Shown here: piece after piece, positions 6,849 to 11,355 of the stretch
Layout of the letters: every line of letters begins with the position of its first letter
How positions within the stretch are numbered: position 1 is the stretch's first letter
Origin: Bacillota bacterium
GTDB taxonomy: Bacteria > Bacillota_A > Clostridia > Acetivibrionales > DUMB01
DNA length: 11,355 nt
Assembly (NCBI GenBank): GCA_023621975.1
Contig: JAMOAC010000065.1
Coordinates: 1-11,355, forward strand
Reading direction: 5' to 3'
Translations under genes and position numbers: made by a program
Notes under the pieces: generated by a model
Seen by the model: the letters and a program-made list of their open reading frames with translations, nothing else
What the model was told of the DNA's origin: nothing
Database searches by the model: none

Positions 6849-6875
6849 TAAATGCCGTTTGCATGGCATAGATAT
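6849..6875 (+). promoter_or_regulatory. Weak sigma-D (sigma-28) type promoter candidate
   Basis: TAAA (6849-6852), 15 bp, then ATAGATAT (6868-6875) partly matches the motility-class pattern TAAA-N15-GCCGATAT; the last five bases agree and the first three do not. Transcription would start near 6882, shortly before the Shine-Dalgarno site at 6901. Chemotaxis receptor genes are often under this sigma factor, which gives some support. No good sigma-A pair was found at usable spacing. Confidence 0.3.
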
Positions 6876-6911
6876 AATTCGACTCTTGTAATACGCTTGT
6901 GGGGTGATTCA

Positions 6912-8183
6912 ATGAAAACTAATAACAATAATCCTAACAATCAAAAAGGCTCAAAAGTATTAACACTTGTCTGGATAATAAATATTGTCATAGGAGCGAT
7001 TCTCGGTGTTGTTGCCCACTTTATCAGCGGCCATTGGTTAATGATTCCGTTATTCGTTGTAGCAAGCATCGTTATTGGGCTGATAATGAAGATATTTATA
7101 AACATATCCATCAAGAAGCTGGCAAACAAGTTTTCCAGCGAGATGGAACTTATTAAAGACGGGGATTTTTCACATCTTGTACACTCGAAAAGTTACGGAG
7201 TTCTAAGCAGCGTTTCGTCGAGTGTCAACGTTGTGCTTAGTGATATACGTGTATTGATTGATAGCTTCTTTAACCTGTCCACATCAATAGTTCAGGCTTC
7301 ACGAAAGGTCGGTCAGACTTCTCAGGAAGCTTCCGCAGCCATAAATGAGATATCAAGAACGATTGACGAAATTGCAAAAGGAGCTTCCAGCCAGGCACAG
7401 GAAGCACAGCAAGGTGTTCAGGCAGTAGAGAAACTGTCAGAGCAAATTAACTTTGTTTATGAGAGCTATAAAGGTATAATGGAGCTCACCGGTAAAATTG
7501 ACGAACTTAATAAAGTCGGAATTGAAGCAGTAAGAATACTTCATGAAAAGTCACAGGAAACATTTGAAACATCCGAAAGAATATTTGCCGTGGTTGAAAA
7601 ATTGACAAATACTATAAAAGATATTGGGTTATTTGTAGAATCAATTGAAAATATCGCAGAGCAGACAAACCTGCTTGCATTAAATGCAGCTATAGAAGCA
7701 GCTCGTGCTGGAGAAGCAGGAAAAGGCTTCGCAGTAGTTGCCGAAGAAGTCAGAAAGCTTGCTGACGAGAGCAGAAAATCTACTGAAGAAATCTCCAACC
7801 TGATGCAAAGCATACAGGAAGAATCCATGCTTGCAATCAAATCCATGGAAACAATGAAACAGGTTTCCCAGGAACAGAATAAGGCCGTTGAGGATACAAA
7901 TAATGCTTTCAACGATATTGCAAACGGAATTACCTCCATAGTGGATAAAATACAAGATGTAAACGAATCCATCACGATTATGCAAAGGGACAAGGACGAA
8001 GTAATTTCAGTAATAGAAAGCATATCATCGGTATCCGAGGAAACTGCCGCATCAAGTGAAGAAGTGGCTGCTACTACCGAGCACCAGTTGAAGGCCATTC
8101 AAGATATGGAAGAAGCGGCAAAAAGCCTTGATGCACTCGTTCACGAGTTGGATTCCAGACTTAAGAAATACAAGCTGCGTTAA
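6912..8183 (+). CDS. Methyl-accepting chemotaxis protein without extracellular sensor domain
   Basis: A 423-residue transducer that should signal to CheA/CheW in the inner-membrane receptor array. Two hydrophobic helices at about residues 16-38 and 43-64 are separated by only a few residues, so there is no outside ligand-binding domain. Residues 66-120 resemble a divergent HAMP linker ([10 protein letters not shown] and a later coiled stretch). The rest is the long antiparallel coiled coil of the MCP signalling domain. Its hairpin tip is conserved: [20 protein letters not shown] followed by [15 protein letters not shown] (248-285). Likely methylation sites lie around EETAASSEE (376-384). The start at 6912 is chosen because GGGGTGA lies 6 nt before it; an in-frame ATG at 6852 has no such site. 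It is transcribed divergently from the citrate synthase operon and ends in a strong hairpin. Confidence 0.93.
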   Translation: MKTNNNNPNNQKGSKVLTLVWIINIVIGAILGVVAHFISGHWLMIPLFVVASIVIGLIMKIFINISIKKLANKFSSEMELIKDGDFSHLVHSKSYGVLSSVSSSVNVVLSDIRVLIDSFFNLSTSIVQASRKVGQTSQEASAAINEISRTIDEIAKGASSQAQEAQQGVQAVEKLSEQINFVYESYKGIMELTGKIDELNKVGIEAVRILHEKSQETFETSERIFAVVEKLTNTIKDIGLFVESIENIAEQTNLLALNAAIEAARAGEAGKGFAVVAEEVRKLADESRKSTEEISNLMQSIQEESMLAIKSMETMKQVSQEQNKAVEDTNNAFNDIANGITSIVDKIQDVNESITIMQRDKDEVISVIESISSVSEETAASSEEVAATTEHQLKAIQDMEEAAKSLDALVHELDSRLKKYKLR

Positions 8184-8232
8184 TAATACAAGTTACGTAA
8201 AGCTCCATTGGATATAAAAAACACAAGTTATG

Positions 8233-8267
8233 AAGAAAGCCTGATAACCAAGTTATCAGGCTTTCTT
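8233..8267 (+). terminator. Terminator of the chemotaxis gene, probably bidirectional
   Basis: A perfect 16-bp stem, AAGAAAGCCTGATAAC (8233-8248) with GTTATCAGGCTTTCTT (8252-8267), encloses a three-base loop. A T-rich stretch follows on the plus strand. It lies 50 bp past the chemotaxis stop codon. The opposing MBL-fold gene ends at 8371, and no other terminator is visible for it, so this hairpin may serve both. The AT-rich DNA from 8268 to 8370 shows nothing else. Confidence 0.85.
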
Positions 8268-8370
8268 ATAATTTTACTTGTATCTTTCCAACAGTTTCCT
8301 TTTTCAAATACTTTATTTAATATTTGTTTTATTTAAAATTATTTATTTTATTTGCTTTATGCCTGTTGAA

Positions 8371-9105
8371 CTATATTTCGTATGTTTTCATCAATTCAGA
8401 TGCAATAACGTTATCAAAATTTTCTTTAGCTTCGGCTATCAGTTGGTTTACATCATATTCGGGAAAAAAGTGGGTAAGTATAAGTTTCTTTGCCCCGCAT
8501 TCCTTTGCTACAATACCGCATTCCCTTGCCGTAAGATGAGGCACGTTTTCATCTTTTTTATCCACCGAAAGAAGTCCGGCATCAAGCATGACAGCATCTG
8601 CGCCAGCGGCAAATTCTATTATGTTTTCGTTCCACGAAGTATCCCCTGAAAATACGAACTTCTTATCAGCAGTGGAAATACATACTGCATATGACTTAAA
8701 AGGATGTGTCATTGGAGAAAATGTTAAAGTCATTTCCCCAAACCTCAACTCCATATCTTCAGAAATTGCCGTTAGCTTAAATGCATTTTTTATATCAAGC
8801 CTCTTGAATTCTTCCTGTGGTTCCGGAGATGCAAATACATCAATCTCATGATCCATAATGCCTCTTTTTATTCCGGCCTGAATTGCATATCCTAAAACTG
8901 TCATATCAGACGCATGGTCACCGTGAAGGTGAGAAATTATAATAGCATCCAGCTCATTAAACCCTATAACTTTTCGCAAATTACTCAGTATACCACTTCC
9001 GCATTCCAGTAAAATATTCTTTCCACCGTGCTGTATCAAATACCCCGAACAGGCACCGCCTGCTGACGGATAAGGTCCGTTATTTCCAAGCACAGTAAGC
9101 TTCAT
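8371..9105 (-). CDS. MBL-fold metal-dependent hydrolase, RNase Z-like
   Basis: A 244-residue metallo-beta-lactamase-fold protein of the RNase Z-like/YhfI type; the substrate is unknown. Metal ligands are visible in HLHGDH (59-64), H134 (MTHP), D155 (SGDTSW) and H212 (THFFPEY). H190 lies in VPHLTARECG, a motif shared with RNase Z relatives. It lacks the exosite arm of true tRNase Z, so phosphodiesterase or other hydrolase activity is only a possibility. The ATG at 9105 is preferred: it gives the usual MKLTVLG start and lies about 9 nt behind GGGAGG. A TTG at 9111 in the same frame would sit too close to that site. It lies 112 bp after the ECF gene and may be transcribed from it or from a weak promoter of its own. 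Confidence 0.86.
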   Translation of the reverse strand: MKLTVLGNNGPYPSAGGACSGYLIQHGGKNILLECGSGILSNLRKVIGFNELDAIIISHLHGDHASDMTVLGYAIQAGIKRGIMDHEIDVFASPEPQEEFKRLDIKNAFKLTAISEDMELRFGEMTLTFSPMTHPFKSYAVCISTADKKFVFSGDTSWNENIIEFAAGADAVMLDAGLLSVDKKDENVPHLTARECGIVAKECGAKKLILTHFFPEYDVNQLIAEAKENFDNVIASELMKTYEI

Positions 9106-9217
9106 GCACAATTGCCCTCCCTTGCTAATGAATTATGACAGTTCTCTTTTTATATCATGATGACCTAAATTATATAATAGCATACATCAGGCCGACAGTA
9201 CCAGACAAGGCAGTCAA

Positions 9218-9784
9218 CTATTGAAGGTATTCATTCACATTTACCTTTACAAGTAATGAAGAGAGAATATAGGCAATCAATGCACTTATACCTCCCTGTA
9301 CAAGGTTAAAAGGCAGCTCGGAAACAGCAAACGTAAGACCGAATGTACTGTCAAACAGGCTGAGTATAAAAGCTTCTGCAGCAAAATACCCGATAACCAT
9401 TAAAAGAGCTCCTGCAGCCATTGCTGTAATTATGTAAAGCCGTCCCTTCACGGCTTCCTTTACAGTGCCCCCCCTTGATGCCAGCATACCGGCAATATAT
9501 CCTTCAAGGCCTTTAACTATTAGTGTTACAGGTGCAAATACAAAGCCACCGGGAAAAGTTATATCAGCCAGTGCTGAGCCAATTGCGCCCGCAAGCATAC
9601 CACTACTTTTTCCCAGAAGAACTGCAGTAATCAATATTACAGTATCACCGAGATTAATAACGCCTGGAGCTATGGGACCCGGAATACTTATTATTCGCGT
9701 CGCCAAAAAAGTTAAAGCTATCATTACTCCATTTAATACAATCTTTTTTGTATTTGCCTTTTTCATCATTGTTCTGTTTTCCAT
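9218..9784 (-). CDS. ECF transporter S component (substrate-binding membrane subunit), substrate unknown
   Basis: A small 188-residue hydrophobic protein with about five to six membrane segments: roughly 15-34, 43-57, 60-76, 81-102, 116-140 and 156-180. The segment INLGDTVILITAVLLGKSSG followed by AGAIGSALADI (43-74) and the later FAPVTLIVKGLEGYIAGML (83-101) are typical of ECF S components of the ECF-ribofla_trS (DUF1393-like) group. Such proteins bind a vitamin or precursor and work with shared EcfA/EcfA'/EcfT energising subunits, none of which is encoded in this window. A GGGGGG site lies 8 nt before the ATG. It has a near-consensus promoter and two palindromic sites in its leader, so its expression is probably repressed when the substrate is available (inference). 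The vitamin cannot be named from the sequence. Confidence 0.82.
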   Translation of the reverse strand: MENRTMMKKANTKKIVLNGVMIALTFLATRIISIPGPIAPGVINLGDTVILITAVLLGKSSGMLAGAIGSALADITFPGGFVFAPVTLIVKGLEGYIAGMLASRGGTVKEAVKGRLYIITAMAAGALLMVIGYFAAEAFILSLFDSTFGLTFAVSELPFNLVQGGISALIAYILSSLLVKVNVNEYLQ

Positions 9785-9808
9785 TCTGCTTTCCCCCCTG
9801 CTGAAATT

Positions 9809-9824
9809 ACTGTATCGATACAGT
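9809..9824. promoter_or_regulatory. Perfect 16-bp palindrome, operator of the ECF gene
   Basis: ACTGTATCGATACAGT is a perfect inverted repeat located 25-40 bp before the ECF start codon, within the predicted 5' leader at about +21 to +36. Its symmetry and position suggest a repressor site. I cannot assign the regulator. Confidence 0.65.
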
Positions 9825-9830
9825 TTTAAG

Positions 9831-9842
9831 TGTATCGAAATA
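9831..9842. promoter_or_regulatory. Second, weaker operator copy upstream of the ECF gene
   Basis: TGTATCGAAATA repeats the core TGTATCGATACA of the palindrome at 9811-9822 with nine of twelve bases conserved. The two copies are exactly 20 bp apart, about two helical turns. It lies directly at the predicted transcription start (near 9844), which supports cooperative repression. Confidence 0.5.
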
Positions 9843-9850
9843 TTTTCAAT

Positions 9851-9879
9851 ATTTTATGGGGGAATAACATTTTTGTCAA
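9851..9879 (-). promoter_or_regulatory. Promoter of the ECF transporter gene
   Basis: On the minus strand TTGACA (9879-9874) is followed after 17 bp by TAAAAT (9856-9851), a near-consensus sigma-A promoter. Transcription would begin near 9844, about 60 nt before the ATG, with both palindromic sites just downstream. Confidence 0.75.
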
Positions 9880-9900
9880 GTGGCAGCTGGTAAAAAATTT

Positions 9901-9934
9901 CTTTTGTTAAAAGGACCTTTTGTTAAAAGGTCCT
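9901..9934 (-). terminator. Duplicated hairpin, likely terminator of the ABC ATPase gene
   Basis: AGGACCTTTT (9912-9921) and AAAAGGTCCT (9925-9934) form a perfect 10-bp stem with a three-base loop. On the minus strand it is followed by TTTT and further T-rich DNA, about 130 bp behind the ABC ATPase stop codon. The element CTTTTGTTAAAAGG occurs twice in direct orientation (9901-9914 and 9917-9930), and each copy is itself a small palindrome, so alternative pairings are possible. Between it and the ATPase stop, AATTACTGATTA recurs at 9935-9946 and 9973-9984; nothing else is seen there. Confidence 0.55.
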
Positions 9935-10064
9935 AATTACTGATTACCCTTATTACTGACTTATATTGATTAAATTACTGATTATAATTTATTAAACGGA
10001 TTCGTATACCAATTTAGCCCCATAGCATAGCCTGCCAGACCGTAATACCGGGGGGATGGTATTA

Positions 10065-11297
10065 TCAAATTACCTCGTGTAACTTTGCCGAAGTAGTAAT
10101 TATGGCTTTTTGGGCAAGTTTACTATATATTTCCAATGCCTGTCCGCCTGTATAGTCTCTTGTCGCGGGAGGATCGTCTTCCACTATGACAAGATTTTTT
10201 GCAAAAGAGGCAGCTTCAATGTTTCTTATATTCTGAATGCCGAAGGGCATATTACAAAGTATTGTCAGGTCGGCATTCCTTATAAATTCAACATTTTTAT
10301 TGAAGTATTCATCACTGATTCCGCTAAAAGGTTCAGATACTACTGCCTTTATTCCAAAGACATCCGCACATTGCAAATCGCTGTCACCGGGAAAAAGTAC
10401 CCCTGTTGAAACTTCATGCCCGTATTCGTATAACTGGCGAATAATGCCTGACGCTGAACCTCCACCACCGATGACATGTATTTTCTTTCCGGGCTTTCCA
10501 TGTTCCAGCTTGTGGGTATAAAAGTCCAACAACCCGGTTATTCTGTTTCTGTAAACAACAGCCCTGACACCATATGCTGCAGAAAGATTTTCAGGAGTGA
10601 GCACTTCTTCAACGGTTCCGTCAGATATTATTTCCCCGTCTTTCATCAAAACAAGCCTGGAACAATAACGCGACGCCAGTTTAAGGTCATGTACTGCGAC
10701 AATGATGGTCTTGCCGTTTGATACTAACTCACGGCAATACTTGAAAATCTGCTCCTCATATGATATGTCAAGGCTTGCAGTAGGCTCGTCCAGCAGAATC
10801 AAGTCAGTCTCCTGCGTAAGCACCTTTGCAAACAGGACCCTCTGCCTTTCTCCGCCTGACATGTTGGTAACAGGTTTTGATTCAAATTTTAAAGTATCCG
10901 TATAATTCATATACTTCCGTGCTATTTTGTAATCTTCACTGCTTTCTGACTCAAATCTTCTGAGGTAGGGATACCTTCCGGTTAGTACAATATCTATTGC
11001 AGGAAAAGGAAATGTAATGTGCGTATTCTGGTGCATAAGTGATACTTCACGTGCAAGCTTTTTACTGTCAGTACGTCTTATATCCAGGCCATTTACATAT
11101 ATTTCCCCGTTACTACAGCTGTATATACCGCTGATACACTTCAGCAGCGTAGATTTGCCGGCGCCGTTGGGACCAATAAGGCCTACAAGTTCACCTTTGC
11201 CTATGCACAGGTTTATTTGTTTCAGTATCTGAACGTCGTCTATTGAATATTGAAGGTCCTTAATTACGACCGAATAATTTCCGTACCCTGCAGTCAT
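10065..11297 (-). CDS. ABC transporter ATP-binding protein (FecE/BtuD type) with extra C-terminal domain
   Basis: Energises import of iron-siderophore, haem or cobalamin-type compounds together with a FecCD permease. Residues 10-255 are a complete ABC ATPase: Walker A GPNGAGKST (42-50), Q-loop Q90, signature MSGGERQR (146-153), Walker B LILLDEP (166-172; D170, E171) and H-loop H203. Ordinary family members stop near residue 250-270. Here about 140 further residues follow, beginning KKIHVIGGGGSASGI (271-285), a glycine-rich loop after a beta strand as in nucleotide-binding folds, and including SEPFSGISDE (321-330), NADLTILCNMPFG (341-353) and IVEDDPPATRDYTGG (371-385). I recall similar extensions in some clostridial and methanogen ATPases but know no function. 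The ATG overlaps the permease stop codon (ATGA) and GGGGGGG lies 7 nt upstream, so the genes are translationally coupled. Confidence 0.92.
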   Translation of the reverse strand: MTAGYGNYSVVIKDLQYSIDDVQILKQINLCIGKGELVGLIGPNGAGKSTLLKCISGIYSCSNGEIYVNGLDIRRTDSKKLAREVSLMHQNTHITFPFPAIDIVLTGRYPYLRRFESESSEDYKIARKYMNYTDTLKFESKPVTNMSGGERQRVLFAKVLTQETDLILLDEPTASLDISYEEQIFKYCRELVSNGKTIIVAVHDLKLASRYCSRLVLMKDGEIISDGTVEEVLTPENLSAAYGVRAVVYRNRITGLLDFYTHKLEHGKPGKKIHVIGGGGSASGIIRQLYEYGHEVSTGVLFPGDSDLQCADVFGIKAVVSEPFSGISDEYFNKNVEFIRNADLTILCNMPFGIQNIRNIEAASFAKNLVIVEDDPPATRDYTGGQALEIYSKLAQKAIITTSAKLHEVI

Positions 11298-11355
11298 ACG
11301 GTATCCCCCCCTTTCCTTGTTCTAATCAGCAAAAACAGAAAATAAGGGGCACCTA
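11294..11355 (-). CDS. FecCD-family ABC transporter permease, C-terminal end only
   Basis: The last 19 codons of a gene entering from the right edge read GAPYFLFLLIRTRKGGDTV and a TGA stop at 11296-11294. The GAPYFLFLL-I-R pattern is the typical C-terminus of BtuC/FhuB/FecCD permeases, where a final membrane helix ends in basic residues. Its stop codon overlaps the ATPase start by four bases (ATGA), the usual layout of this transporter class. Only the tail is visible, so the substrate cannot be judged. Confidence 0.8.
   Translation of the reverse strand, partial: GAPYFLFLLIRTRKGGDTV

Noticed and set aside
6852..6911. Twenty-codon N-terminal extension of the chemotaxis protein from an ATG at 6852
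   Set aside because: No ribosome-binding site precedes 6852, whereas GGGGTGA lies 6 nt before the ATG at 6912, and the extension overlaps a possible promoter.
9106..9111. TTG start for the MBL-fold protein two codons upstream
   Set aside because: It lies only about four bases from the Shine-Dalgarno site; the ATG at 9105 has better spacing and gives the usual family N-terminus.
9169..9197. Promoter for the MBL-fold gene with a TATAAT box at 9174-9169
   Set aside because: The -10 box is good but no acceptable -35 hexamer (only TGTCGG) lies at 17-18 bp spacing, so it was not listed as a feature.
9785..9900. Vitamin riboswitch upstream of the ECF gene
   Set aside because: The leader is only about 60 nt, too short for the known vitamin aptamers, and I see no conserved aptamer core; the palindromes fit protein operators better.

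Overview
The window looks like chromosomal DNA of a low-GC Gram-positive anaerobe of the class Clostridia, possibly an Acetivibrio/Ruminiclostridium-type organism. The evidence is the Re-type citrate synthase, which is typical of strict anaerobes, the G-rich Shine-Dalgarno sites (GGAGG, GGGGGG), the AT-rich intergenic DNA, and the mix of chemotaxis, ECF and FecCD-type transport genes. This assignment is inference from content; no database was searched.

Layout. At the left edge (1-513, minus) is the 5' part of an rsuA-like 16S rRNA pseudouridine synthase gene. A tRNA-Glu(CTC) gene (616-690, plus) follows, with its own promoter and a hairpin terminator that also ends the opposing icd gene. From 6345 down to 726 on the minus strand lies a four-gene cluster: Re-citrate synthase, aconitase, a GntR/FCD-family regulator and NADP-isocitrate dehydrogenase. 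Together the three enzymes convert oxaloacetate plus acetyl-CoA to 2-oxoglutarate, the oxidative half-TCA route that feeds glutamate synthesis. The regulator sits inside the operon and is the natural candidate for its control.

The 566-bp divergent region 6346-6911 is unusually structured. It holds a strong promoter for the citrate synthase (TTGACA, 17 bp, TACAAT) whose -10 box is one half of a perfect palindrome, ATTGTATACAAT, of the type bound by GntR/FCD proteins. Next comes a degenerate 19-bp tandem array of about ten units, then a separate 19-bp near-palindrome. A sensorless methyl-accepting chemotaxis protein gene (6912-8183, plus) starts beyond it and ends in a strong terminator. A second intergenic region (4626-4965, between citrate synthase and aconitase) carries an 11-bp tandem array and a hairpin in the aconitase leader.

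The right third is on the minus strand: an MBL-fold hydrolase (8371-9105), an ECF-transporter S component (9218-9784) with a consensus promoter and a double palindromic operator, and an ABC ATPase of the FecE/BtuD type (10065-11297) with an extra C-terminal domain of about 140 residues. The ATPase overlaps by 4 bp the end of a FecCD-type permease gene that runs off the right edge.

The most notable items are the Re-citrate synthase operon with its embedded regulator and predicted operator, the two unexplained intergenic tandem arrays, the double operator of the ECF gene, and the uncharacterised C-terminal domain on the ABC ATPase. I see no CRISPR array, insertion sequence, prophage or recognised riboswitch.
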